Source: Rheinheimera oceanensis (GTDB taxonomy: Bacteria; Pseudomonadota; Gammaproteobacteria; Enterobacterales; Alteromonadaceae). From it: 64,000 nt of DNA. The notes beneath the pieces are model-generated. The model was not told the DNA's origin. It ran no database searches and saw only the letters and a program-made list of their open reading frames with translations. The position numbers and the translations under genes were made by a program. Shown piece after piece: positions 19,799 to 28,552 of the stretch (the stretch's first letter is position 1; each line of letters opens with the position of its first letter). Location of the stretch: contig NZ_JAGPNM010000005.1 of NCBI RefSeq assembly GCF_018831085.1, forward strand, positions 186,001-250,000. The letters are read 5' to 3'.

Positions 19799-20727
19799 AT
19801 CACGACGAAAATGTTAAAGTTTCTATATGCTTGGTAACATACAATCAAGCTGATTTTATTGGTGATTGCATTCAGAGCATAATTGATCAAGACTTCTGCT
19901 TGCCCTATGAGATAATTATTAGTGATGATTGTTCTACAGATGACACGCTTGCCATTATAAAGTCATTTTCTGATAAATATAATTTCATTAAAGTAATTCC
20001 TAGAGAAAAAAATTTGGGCGCTTTGGTGAATTATATAGATGTCCATAGACATGCTATTGGAGAGTATGTCTGCCATTGCGATGGCGATGATATTTTTTTG
20101 CCCGGCAAATTAAGAACTCAAGTAGCACTGTTAGATAGCCACCCTCATTTTTCGATGTCGGTACATGCTGTTAAGGTGATAAATTCCGACGAGACTCTTG
20201 GTAACGATGTTTGTTTACCAGAAATAGGAACTGTTCTTGATATTATAAATCGAGGAACCTACTTCGTTAATAGCAGTGTAATGTATCGAAGATCTTGCCG
20301 TGGAGAGTATCCTGAAGGTTTTGAAGCTGTTGATTTCTATGTTCATATAAAGACAGCTATTAACGGACCAATACATTTGAGCAGGACTATTTTAGGAGGA
20401 TATAGAAAACACCTTGGCGGAATTTCATCTAGTCCTGTTTACCGCGACAAGATTGAGCGATGCTATGACTCAGCATATCAATTTGCAATAGATAGCGGTA
20501 TTGATAAAGACTTCGTAAGAAGTGCCCAAGTAAAACGACACCTGACTTTTGCTTTTTCCAGATATTTTAGTGGTGATGTTGAAGGTTTTAAAAAGCGCAT
20601 TAAGCTCAATGCAGATGAATTTCAGTATGCTAGTTTGCTGCATAAAATATTATATTGGACTCGCTCTATGCCGATTTTGATGTGGTGTATTAAAATTGCA
20701 CGACAAATAAAAAACAGAAAATTTTAA
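19795..20727 (+). CDS. Family 2 glycosyltransferase
   Basis: This 310-aa protein has the GT-A fold of family GT2. The N-terminal VSICLVTYNQADFIGDCIQSI opens the nucleotide-binding domain. IIISDDCSTDDT and the metal-binding CDGDDIFLPGKL (DxD-type, around residue 100) follow. It would transfer one sugar onto the lipid-linked repeat unit at the cytoplasmic face. The start is a TTG overlapping the wzx stop (TTGA), supported by GATGAGG five to six bases upstream; no ATG precedes the conserved first strand. The donor sugar is unknown. Confidence 0.83.
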   Translation: MNHDENVKVSICLVTYNQADFIGDCIQSIIDQDFCLPYEIIISDDCSTDDTLAIIKSFSDKYNFIKVIPREKNLGALVNYIDVHRHAIGEYVCHCDGDDIFLPGKLRTQVALLDSHPHFSMSVHAVKVINSDETLGNDVCLPEIGTVLDIINRGTYFVNSSVMYRRSCRGEYPEGFEAVDFYVHIKTAINGPIHLSRTILGGYRKHLGGISSSPVYRDKIERCYDSAYQFAIDSGIDKDFVRSAQVKRHLTFAFSRYFSGDVEGFKKRIKLNADEFQYASLLHKILYWTRSMPILMWCIKIARQIKNRKF

Positions 20728-20742
20728 GGTTTATAGCGAATT

Positions 20743-22650
20743 ATGTGTGGTTTCTCAGGATTTATCGTAGCTAAGTCAGCCCAGTTCAAGCCGGATTTAG
20801 TTTTACAAAGTATGCTAAATAAAATTAGCCATAGAGGACCTGATGATTCAGGGATCTGGCTGGATGGCAGGATTGCTTTTGGGCATCAACGGCTATCTAT
20901 CCATGATCTATCTCCTCTGGGACATCAACCTATGCATTCAGCTTCTGGCCGTTTTGTGGTGGTGTTTAATGGTGAAATATATAACTTTCAGCATTTGAGA
21001 ATGCAGCTTGTAGGGTTGGGCAAAGTTTTTTACAGCGATTCTGATACTGAAGTTCTACTCGCTGCTATTGAAGTTTGGGGCGTCGAAAATTCACTTAAGC
21101 AGTTTGTCGGGATGTTTGCCTTTGCTTTATGGGATAAACAGGAAAAGAAACTGTTCCTTGCACGCGATCGAATGGGTGAGAAACCGCTGTATTACTCTAA
21201 ATCAGAAGACGGTATTGTTTTTGGATCTCAGTTAGGTGCTCTGGCGGTTCACCCCGATGTTGATAAGGAAATAGACCGGAATGCGCTCGGTTTGTACTTA
21301 CGGCATGGCTATATTCCTGCGCCCCATAGTATTTATGTTAATACTTATAAACTGATGCCCGGCTGTTATTTGGAGATAGCTTTTAACCGTGACAGACTGG
21401 TATTTTCTCAGCCAAAAGCTTATTGGTCTTTGGAAGCATCCATTTTATCTACACAATCTGAATATAAAATAAGTAAACCAGACGCCGCTTTGTTTAAACT
21501 GGATGCTCTTATTAATGACAGCGTTGAGTTGCAGTCTAAAGCTGATGTTCCTCTTGGTGCTTTTCTCTCTGGTGGTGTCGACTCATCAATCGTAACAGCA
21601 TATATGCAATCACAGTCATCCGTTCCTGTTAACACGTTTACAATAGGATTTGACGATGAGAAGTTTAATGAAGCTAAATTTGCTAAGAATATAGCTGATT
21701 ATTTAGGAACAAATCATACGGAGTATTATATTAATGAAAGCAATCTACTGGATGTAGTACCCACGCTACCTGATATATATGATGAGCCTTTTGCGGACTC
21801 TTCACAGATCCCAACAGTTATCGTGGGCGCTCTAGCCAAGAAGAAAGTGTCTGTTGCACTATCGGGAGATGGCGGCGATGAGTTATTTTGTGGTTATGGA
21901 CGTTATGAGAGAACAGTAAAGCGTTGGAAATCAATTAGTAAAGTACCTCGCCCTTTTCGCTCACTTATTGGAAGTGCATCTACGCTAATCCCACCTCGCT
22001 ATAACATAGCCTACGACAGAGTCTTGTCTAACACTCCGAGAGGCTTGATTCGAACTTTAGATTATCTGGGTTGTTCTGAGTTTAAGGATTTTTATAAACG
22101 GTCTGTTTCGTCTTTGGAAAATTGTGAGCAGGTTATAAAAGGTGCTGATGGTGTAGCAACTGTGTACGATAAAAACCAGCTGGCCGGCGATGCTTTTTAT
22201 GAACATATGATGATTTCAGATACGCTCCAGTATTTGCCAGATGACATTTTGGTTAAAGTAGACAGAGCATTTATGTCATCGTCTTTAGAGGGGCGTATCC
22301 CGTTGTTAGATCATCGTATTGCTGAGTTTGCCTGGCGGGTTCCGGTAGATATTCACAGGTACGACGGTAAGGGTAAGTATTTACTTCGCGAGTTGTTGTA
22401 TAGAAAAGTACCCAAAAATCTTATCGACAGACCAAAGATGGGCTTCGCAATACCTTTAGCCGATTGGCTTAGAGGGCCTCTTTTGGACTGGACAGAACAA
22501 CTTTTATCTGAAAATCGCCTTGAGGATGATGGTATTTTCGATGTTAAGTTTGTTTCAGGTATTTGGAAACAGCATAAATTACACATAGCAGACTGGAGCA
22601 CTTTGCTATGGTCTGTAATCATGTTTAATGCTTGGTATGAAAAGCAATGA
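20743..22650 (+). CDS. asnB: AsnB-like glutamine-dependent amidotransferase
   Basis: This 635-aa protein has the asparagine synthase B layout. The N-terminal glutaminase domain carries nucleophile C2 in MCGFSGF, with SHRGPDDSG and FNGEIYN following. The C-terminal synthetase domain has the ATP pyrophosphatase loop LSGGVDSS. The family acts by amidating a carboxylate. In polysaccharide loci such proteins (for example WbpS) are proposed to turn uronic acids into uronamides. The UDP-GalNAcA and UDP-ManNAcA genes nearby make that the likelier role here than free asparagine synthesis. It overlaps wzy by four bases. Confidence 0.88.
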   Translation: MCGFSGFIVAKSAQFKPDLVLQSMLNKISHRGPDDSGIWLDGRIAFGHQRLSIHDLSPLGHQPMHSASGRFVVVFNGEIYNFQHLRMQLVGLGKVFYSDSDTEVLLAAIEVWGVENSLKQFVGMFAFALWDKQEKKLFLARDRMGEKPLYYSKSEDGIVFGSQLGALAVHPDVDKEIDRNALGLYLRHGYIPAPHSIYVNTYKLMPGCYLEIAFNRDRLVFSQPKAYWSLEASILSTQSEYKISKPDAALFKLDALINDSVELQSKADVPLGAFLSGGVDSSIVTAYMQSQSSVPVNTFTIGFDDEKFNEAKFAKNIADYLGTNHTEYYINESNLLDVVPTLPDIYDEPFADSSQIPTVIVGALAKKKVSVALSGDGGDELFCGYGRYERTVKRWKSISKVPRPFRSLIGSASTLIPPRYNIAYDRVLSNTPRGLIRTLDYLGCSEFKDFYKRSVSSLENCEQVIKGADGVATVYDKNQLAGDAFYEHMMISDTLQYLPDDILVKVDRAFMSSSLEGRIPLLDHRIAEFAWRVPVDIHRYDGKGKYLLRELLYRKVPKNLIDRPKMGFAIPLADWLRGPLLDWTEQLLSENRLEDDGIFDVKFVSGIWKQHKLHIADWSTLLWSVIMFNAWYEKQ

Positions 22651-23879
22651 AAGTGCCAACGCTGACAGTTAGAATATCAAAGGAAGGTATTTTATTTAAA
22701 GCCCTACTTTTAGTACTTACATTTTCTTTTGTTTTTAACTTGAAATTCATCGGTCTGGAATGGATGCCCGCAATAAGACTGGTTTTTATTATTTGTACTA
22801 TTTTCGCTGGGATAAAAATAGCTTATTTTTTTTCCAAGGATGTGAAAGAGAACGTATTTTTCTATCTTGCTCAAATTTTTATTTTGATCTACGTCGGCAT
22901 TCAGTCTTTTCTGCTACCTACAGATTTAGGCATGTTAAGCAAGATCATCGTCTTTCTTGTTTTTACGGTATATCTTGCTGTAGGAGCATCATTTTTCTTC
23001 AGAGATGTCAAGCATTTTTTACGTGTTATTGCAGCTTGCGCAGTCATTCAAGCAATATTGGTGTATTTTTCGTTCTTTAGCCCGGAGTATCGGCTGTGGT
23101 TATCGGGAGTAATGTTTAATAGCGGAAATATTCCCTTCGAAGATCCTTTCAGAGTACCCGGCTTTTCAACCGGCTCTGGAGCTACATTGGCACTTGCACT
23201 GTCTATAGGAACTTTTAGCAGCATGGCTCTTTACTGGATGGCTACTTCGCTTCGGGCTAAGCTATTATTTTTATTTTCTGCATTATTCATTACATTCTCA
23301 TGTTTGTTTGTTGGTAAAATAGGTCTTTTCTTGTCAGCGTATAGTATTATGACATTTGTTCTTATCGGAGCTAGAGATATTAAAAGTACCGCATTTGTTT
23401 TTATTATGCTACTGTTTTTTTCTTTTAGTGTTTTTTTGTATGTTGATATAGATTTTGAGTCGATAGCTTATCCTTTGCAGCGTTCATTCTCCCTTTTTAT
23501 TGAAGGCGATGACGCGTCTTTAAATGCTTTGAAAGAAATGCCTGTTCCTGTTATCGATGCTTCTACATTTGTGGGCACTGGTCTTGCTTCAGATCAGTAT
23601 GGTTATAACGCATCTGGCAGTGATATAGGCTACATACAAACCTACTATGGTTTTGGCTTGGTTTTTGCAGTGCTTTTCTATATTTCATTTTTCTCATATC
23701 TTGTTACTAACATTGCCAAGCTGAGATCAAAACGTAATTTAATACTATGTTTGTTATTCTTTTTCCCGCTTTTCATTGTTGAATATAAAGAACCATTTAT
23801 TAGCAAGGTTACATACCCTTTTGTTCTTCTTGTCATGCTGCACCTGTCAAGAAAGGAAGACAAGGCCAATGGATATTAA
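22647..23879 (+). CDS. wzy: Wzy-like polysaccharide polymerase (multi-pass membrane protein)
   Basis: This 410-aa protein has about ten to twelve hydrophobic segments and few charged residues. The longest hydrophilic stretch, about residues 265-320, fits the large periplasmic loop of Wzy polymerases. A short FSTGSGATLALALSIG segment resembles part of the O-antigen ligase/polymerase family. Wzy proteins share almost no sequence, so the call rests on topology, high AT content and position in a cluster that otherwise lacks a polymerase. It starts in a four-base overlap with the AsnB-like gene. Confidence 0.72.
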   Translation: MKVPTLTVRISKEGILFKALLLVLTFSFVFNLKFIGLEWMPAIRLVFIICTIFAGIKIAYFFSKDVKENVFFYLAQIFILIYVGIQSFLLPTDLGMLSKIIVFLVFTVYLAVGASFFFRDVKHFLRVIAACAVIQAILVYFSFFSPEYRLWLSGVMFNSGNIPFEDPFRVPGFSTGSGATLALALSIGTFSSMALYWMATSLRAKLLFLFSALFITFSCLFVGKIGLFLSAYSIMTFVLIGARDIKSTAFVFIMLLFFSFSVFLYVDIDFESIAYPLQRSFSLFIEGDDASLNALKEMPVPVIDASTFVGTGLASDQYGYNASGSDIGYIQTYYGFGLVFAVLFYISFFSYLVTNIAKLRSKRNLILCLLFFFPLFIVEYKEPFISKVTYPFVLLVMLHLSRKEDKANGY

Positions 23880-23887
23880 GAGGTACT

Positions 23888-24424
23888 ATGCTTAAAGACG
23901 ATTTGTTACGGACATATGAGTTAGTCGACGGCGGGAAGCTGAAAAAGGTGTTAGGGTGCTATCGTACCCCCGGATGTCATGCTGTTGTTACTTATCGATT
24001 TGGCCAATGGTTGTCACAGAAAAACATTTTCACACGCATTTTATTAGAACCGTTTTACCTGTTGCTGTATCATCGCATGCGAAGTAAATGGGGCATAGAA
24101 ATTCCCAGAGCTGCTGATATCGGCCCTGGACTCTATATTGGTCATAATGGTGGTATTGTTATTTCCAGCCAAGTTAAGGCGGGTAAAAACTTGAGTATTT
24201 CACAAGGCGTTACTATTGGCGTATCCGGAAAAGGCATTAAGCGTGGTGTGCCGGTTATTGGCGATAATGTCTATATCGCTCCCGGAGCCAAAGTTTTTGG
24301 AAAGATATTTATTGGAAGTAATGTCTCTATTGGTGCGAATGCAGTTGTTAATCAGGATGTGCCTGATAACTCCGTGGCAGTTATATCGCCTGGTATAGTT
24401 ATTTTTAAGAAGAACCCAAGTTGA
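23888..24424 (+). CDS. Hexapeptide-repeat O-acetyltransferase (serine acetyltransferase-like)
   Basis: This 178-aa protein has an N-terminal helical part (about 1-75) and a left-handed beta-helix of hexapeptide repeats (about 80-165). Readable repeats are IGPGLYIGHNGGIVI, VKAGKNLSISQGVTIG, VIGDNVYIAPGAKVFG and IGSNVSIGANAVVN. The layout matches CysE-like acetyltransferases used in exopolysaccharide loci rather than metabolic CysE, which is longer. It would use acetyl-CoA to acetylate a sugar of the repeat unit. AGAGG five to six bases upstream supports the start. Confidence 0.82.
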   Translation: MLKDDLLRTYELVDGGKLKKVLGCYRTPGCHAVVTYRFGQWLSQKNIFTRILLEPFYLLLYHRMRSKWGIEIPRAADIGPGLYIGHNGGIVISSQVKAGKNLSISQGVTIGVSGKGIKRGVPVIGDNVYIAPGAKVFGKIFIGSNVSIGANAVVNQDVPDNSVAVISPGIVIFKKNPS

Positions 24425-24430
24425 ATTACT

Positions 24431-25534
24431 ATGCTTGACAATAAAAATGTACTTTTTGTTATTGACCATTTCGGCTCAGGCGGCGCTCAACGGCAGGTCG
24501 TCAACCTTGCGAATGGCCTTTCTAACAAAGGTTTTAATGTGCATATTGTTGTATATTATCCTCAATATGATCATCATCGATATGCTCTGCGGAGCGAAGT
24601 TGTAGTGCATGAGCTTTCTAAACGAACAAAGCTCGGTATTACTGTTCCTTTTAAGATTCTATATTTGCTCTATAATTACAGATATAAAGCAGTTTTTGGT
24701 TTTTTAGATACTCCCAGTTTATATTTGGAGCTAGCATCTTTACTTTATTTTCATAAGACAACGCTCTGCTATTCTGAACGAAGTTCTCTGGCTTTACAGA
24801 AGAAAGGTCCCGGATATTTTGTCAAGCAAAACCTCCATAAACTTTGTGACTTCATTACTTCTAACTCTATCGCGCAAACAGAGGTGCTTGCGGCCAGGTT
24901 TGGTTCAGTAAAAGTCAGGTACATTGCTAATGCGGTGCCTAAAGTTTTCCATGATGTCGTTAAAAACAGTGCTACCTATAGTGAGAAGGTTTTCGCTGTT
25001 TTTTCACATACAACACCATTCAAGAATTTCTCTTATGTTGTTGATTCTCTTATTGATTATAAAATAAGGTTCAAGTCAGAGCCCCCGGTTATTAATTGGT
25101 ACGGTCATATTTACGAGTCTTCTGAATTGAATATTGCAAGAGAAAAACTATTGCATAACGGATTGCAAGATAATCTGATTTTTCATGGCCCGGTTAGTAA
25201 TGTTGAAACTATTTTAAGTAAAGTATTTTTCTTGTTGCATCCTTCTCGTTTCGAATCATCTGCCAATGCAGTTGCTGAGGCTTTATCGGCAGGAACTCCA
25301 GTAATACTTGGCAATATTAACGATCATCCTATAATTGTAAAAGAGTCTGGCTCTGGCTTCTTGGTAGACCTGAGTAATCCGTCTAGTTTGGCAAATGCTT
25401 TGAATGTTGCCTTGAATATTTCTGAGGAAGAATATGATAATTTATGTCGTAATGCTAAGTTATATTCTTCATATAATTATGCAGATGAAGTGGCGGTTTG
25501 TAAGTATTTGGATATTATAAATAATGAGTGTTAA
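24431..25534 (+). CDS. Family 4 glycosyltransferase
   Basis: This 367-aa GT-B protein has the N-terminal DHFGSGGAQRQVVNLANGL loop typical of GT4 retaining transferases. The C-terminal EX7E donor-binding motif is in HPSRFESSANAVAEALSAG, around residues 275-295. HGPVSNVETIL precedes it. It would add a sugar at the cytoplasmic face of the inner membrane. It overlaps the next gene by 11 bases. The donor is not predictable from sequence. Low GC content places it with the variable core of the locus. Confidence 0.84.
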   Translation: MLDNKNVLFVIDHFGSGGAQRQVVNLANGLSNKGFNVHIVVYYPQYDHHRYALRSEVVVHELSKRTKLGITVPFKILYLLYNYRYKAVFGFLDTPSLYLELASLLYFHKTTLCYSERSSLALQKKGPGYFVKQNLHKLCDFITSNSIAQTEVLAARFGSVKVRYIANAVPKVFHDVVKNSATYSEKVFAVFSHTTPFKNFSYVVDSLIDYKIRFKSEPPVINWYGHIYESSELNIAREKLLHNGLQDNLIFHGPVSNVETILSKVFFLLHPSRFESSANAVAEALSAGTPVILGNINDHPIIVKESGSGFLVDLSNPSSLANALNVALNISEEEYDNLCRNAKLYSSYNYADEVAVCKYLDIINNEC

Positions 25535-26426
25535 GAATTTTAAAGTGTCAGTTGCAGGCCGCTATCCGCCACCGGTCGGAGGCGTAAGTGTCTATGTCTC
25601 AAGGCGCTTTTCTCTGTTGAAGGCGCAGGGGAGGGAGGTCGAGAAGCTAGACTTTTCGGATCGGTTTTTTCCGTTTGATTTGTTTAAATCTGAAGCTGAT
25701 ACGTATGAGGTTAATAGTTTAAACTTGCTAGTTGTTTTCATTTTTTTTATTTTTGGTAAGTTGAGTAGATGTATTTTTATTGATCATAACGCCTCCAGGC
25801 ATTACGTTGGATTTAAAAAGAAAGTTTTATTGTTTTTCATAAGGCGTGCTCTTAAAGTTTATGTTGTTAAGCCTGAGCTTAAAACTTTCTATCCCGATGG
25901 TATTACTGTAGATGTGGTTTCACCTTTTATAGTTCCTGACGTAGATCAACTGGATAGTGTATTGAGTTCTTATAGTCAAGAAGTGCTTGATTTTATAGAG
26001 AAAGGCGTTTTTGTTGTTAATTCGGCCTGGAAGTTCATTCCTTATAATAAAACAGATGTCTACGGTATCCTGGATAGTGTTGAGCTATTGAGGCGAGTTG
26101 ATGATATTAAACTACTTTTGGCGGTCGCGGATTATAATCCTGCTGATATGCCTGCTGGCTTAGTTAGCGATATTGAAAGATTTGTCAACGAAGGTAGGTT
26201 ATGTCTGTTTACAGGGCAAAAGCAACTATGGCCAGTGTTTAAGAAAAGTGCTGTTTGTCTTCGTTTGACTCCATATGATGGTGACAGTGTTTGTGTTCGT
26301 GAGGCTATTCACTTTGGATGCAAGGTTCTCGCATCTGATGCTGCGCCTCGTCCGTCTGATTGTTTTATTTACCCTTATGGTAATTTTGAACAGTTGAAAA
26401 CTAAGTTAAAAGAGATGTTAGAGTGA
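25524..26426 (+). CDS. Putative glycosyltransferase, family uncertain
   Basis: This 300-aa protein starts with KVSVAGRYPPPVGGVSVYVSR, resembling the acceptor-side glycine-rich loop of GT-B enzymes (PPxGGVSV). The C-terminal part has SAVCLRLTPYDGDSVCVREAIHFGCKVLASD. There, the Glu of VREAIHFG and the preceding Asp resemble a degenerate GT4 donor site. A basic hydrophobic stretch around 70-110 may bind the membrane. It is shorter than standard GT4 enzymes. It overlaps its neighbours on both sides (11 bases and 4 bases), so it is part of one translationally coupled string. Confidence 0.65.
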   Translation: MSVKNFKVSVAGRYPPPVGGVSVYVSRRFSLLKAQGREVEKLDFSDRFFPFDLFKSEADTYEVNSLNLLVVFIFFIFGKLSRCIFIDHNASRHYVGFKKKVLLFFIRRALKVYVVKPELKTFYPDGITVDVVSPFIVPDVDQLDSVLSSYSQEVLDFIEKGVFVVNSAWKFIPYNKTDVYGILDSVELLRRVDDIKLLLAVADYNPADMPAGLVSDIERFVNEGRLCLFTGQKQLWPVFKKSAVCLRLTPYDGDSVCVREAIHFGCKVLASDAAPRPSDCFIYPYGNFEQLKTKLKEMLE

Positions 26427-28552
26427 AACAAATTCTGCAAGACATGGCTAAAGGCGGCACTACAATAGCTGAAGCACCAGCTCCAAAGGTGAGTTCGGGT
26501 ACTGTATTAATTGATACAGCTATTACACTGATCTCCGCCGGCACAGAGCGTAGCTTGGTAGATTTTGGCAAGGCGTCAATGATTGATAAAGCCCGGCAGC
26601 AGCCTGAAAAAGTGAAAATGGTACTGGAGAAAGTAAAAACCGATGGCTTGATGACCACAGTGGATGCTGTTAAATCGAAGCTTGCCCAACCGTTGCCATT
26701 AGGCTATTGCAATGTAGGTGTAGTGGCTGAAGTTGGTCGTGGGGTTGACGGCTTTAAGCCCGGCGATCGGGTATTATCAAACGGACCCCATGCCGACGTA
26801 GTAAGAGTTGCAAAGAACTTGTGCGCGAAAATTCCGGACAATGTTAGCAACGAAGAAGCCGTATTTGCAGTGGTGGCGAGTATTGGTCTGCAGGGCATTC
26901 GCTTAGTTCAGCCTACGTTGGGCGAAAGTATTGTTGTTACCGGCGTAGGTCTGATTGGTTTGCTGACTGTGCAGATGTTGCGTGCCCAGGGCTGTCGGGT
27001 GCTGGCTATCGATTACGACCAGTCGAAACTTGAATTGGCTAAACAATTTGGTGCTGAAATCTGCAACCCCGGGCAGGGTGAAGACCCTGTTGCGGCAGGG
27101 TTGGCATTTAGTGGTGGTGACGGCATTGATGCGGTAATTATTACTGCTTCAACCAAGTCTAATGATCCGATTACCCAAGCTGCCCGCATGAGCCGAAAAC
27201 GCGGTCGGATTATATTGGTTGGTGTGGTTGGTTTAGAGCTTAACCGGGCTGATTTTTATGAAAAAGAATTAACTTTTCAGGTATCGTGCTCTTACGGACC
27301 CGGTCGCTACGACCCAGCTTATGAAGAACAGGGGCATGATTATCCCAAAGCCTTTGTTCGATGGACGGAACAGCGTAATTTTGTTGCTATTCTGGATATG
27401 ATGTCGTCTGGTTTGGTTGATGTAAAACCATTGATAAGCCACAAAATTGCATTTGAAAATGCGATTGAAGCTTATGATATCCTGACAAATGATAAAACAG
27501 CTTTAGGCATTTTACTGCAGTACGGTAGCGAAGTAGCCAGCCGCCATACCGACAGTGTTGTGTTATCGGCTACAACCTCTTTTGTACAAAGTGCTCCAGT
27601 CGTCGGTTTTGTAGGGGCAGGTAACTATGCCTCAAGAATGCTAATTCCGGCATTTAAAGCCGCCGGTGCGCAACTGCACAGTATTGCTACTTCTGGCGGT
27701 ATTAATGGTGTTGTGCATGGTGAAAAAGCTGGTTTTTCAGAAGCCACCACCGACACCGCCGCGATGATTAATCATCCTGATATTAATACCATTGCCATTG
27801 TTACCCGACATAATAGCCATAGTCGTTTCGTTGTCGATGCTTTGCGTGCAGGCAAACATGTGTTTGTTGAGAAACCGTTGGCGATTTCCTTGGACGAACT
27901 GTCACAAGTTAAACAGGCCTACGACACGGCAGAAACTAAGCCCCAACTGATGGTAGGCTTTAACCGGCGGTTTTCGCCACAAGTTCAAAAGATGAAAGCC
28001 TTACTAAGTGCAGTAAAAGAGCCCAAGTCTTTTATTATGACAATGAATGCTGGTGGAATTCCAGCTGATCACTGGACTCAGGATAATTTGGTTGGCGGTG
28101 GGCGAATTATTGGTGAGGCTTGTCATTTTATTGATTTAATGCGCTATTTAGCTGGCTGCGAAATTGTTTCAGTACAAGCACGGCGTATGGGGGACAATCC
28201 ACACCAGCAGATTACTGAAGATAAAGCCGCTATTATTTTAGGCTTTTCTGATGGCTCTTTTGGCACTATCAATTATTTTGCTAATGGTGCAGCAAGCTTT
28301 CCAAAAGAACGGGTTGAGGTTTTCACTGCTGGCAGGGTATTGCAGTTAGATAATTTTATTAAGTTAAAAGGTTTTGGTTGGCCAGGTTTTAATAAGCTGA
28401 ACTTATGGAAACAGGATAAAGGTCAGAATGCTTGCGCAGCGGCCTTTTTAAATGCCATAAAGCAAGGTGTTAACGGACCGATACCAGTTGAAGAGTTATT
28501 TGAGGTCGCGCAAATTACCATTGAGGTTGCTGAGCAACTGCGAGCGCAATAA
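26423..28552 (+). CDS. Two-domain oxidoreductase: MDR-type dehydrogenase fused to Gfo/Idh/MocA domain
   Basis: This 709-aa protein joins two enzyme folds. Residues 1-350 are a medium-chain (zinc-ADH-like) dehydrogenase with a cofactor loop GVGLIGLLTVQML. Residues from about 378 are a Gfo/Idh/MocA dehydrogenase with GFVGAGNYASRMLIP, IVTRHNSH and the catalytic-region EKPLAIS. The GTG start overlaps the upstream gene by four bases. Such fusions recur beside heparinase-like proteins in polysaccharide loci, as here, but their reaction is not established to my knowledge. A C5-epimerisation or redox modification of a sugar is possible; this is inference. Confidence 0.85.
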   Translation: MKQILQDMAKGGTTIAEAPAPKVSSGTVLIDTAITLISAGTERSLVDFGKASMIDKARQQPEKVKMVLEKVKTDGLMTTVDAVKSKLAQPLPLGYCNVGVVAEVGRGVDGFKPGDRVLSNGPHADVVRVAKNLCAKIPDNVSNEEAVFAVVASIGLQGIRLVQPTLGESIVVTGVGLIGLLTVQMLRAQGCRVLAIDYDQSKLELAKQFGAEICNPGQGEDPVAAGLAFSGGDGIDAVIITASTKSNDPITQAARMSRKRGRIILVGVVGLELNRADFYEKELTFQVSCSYGPGRYDPAYEEQGHDYPKAFVRWTEQRNFVAILDMMSSGLVDVKPLISHKIAFENAIEAYDILTNDKTALGILLQYGSEVASRHTDSVVLSATTSFVQSAPVVGFVGAGNYASRMLIPAFKAAGAQLHSIATSGGINGVVHGEKAGFSEATTDTAAMINHPDINTIAIVTRHNSHSRFVVDALRAGKHVFVEKPLAISLDELSQVKQAYDTAETKPQLMVGFNRRFSPQVQKMKALLSAVKEPKSFIMTMNAGGIPADHWTQDNLVGGGRIIGEACHFIDLMRYLAGCEIVSVQARRMGDNPHQQITEDKAAIILGFSDGSFGTINYFANGAASFPKERVEVFTAGRVLQLDNFIKLKGFGWPGFNKLNLWKQDKGQNACAAAFLNAIKQGVNGPIPVEELFEVAQITIEVAEQLRAQ

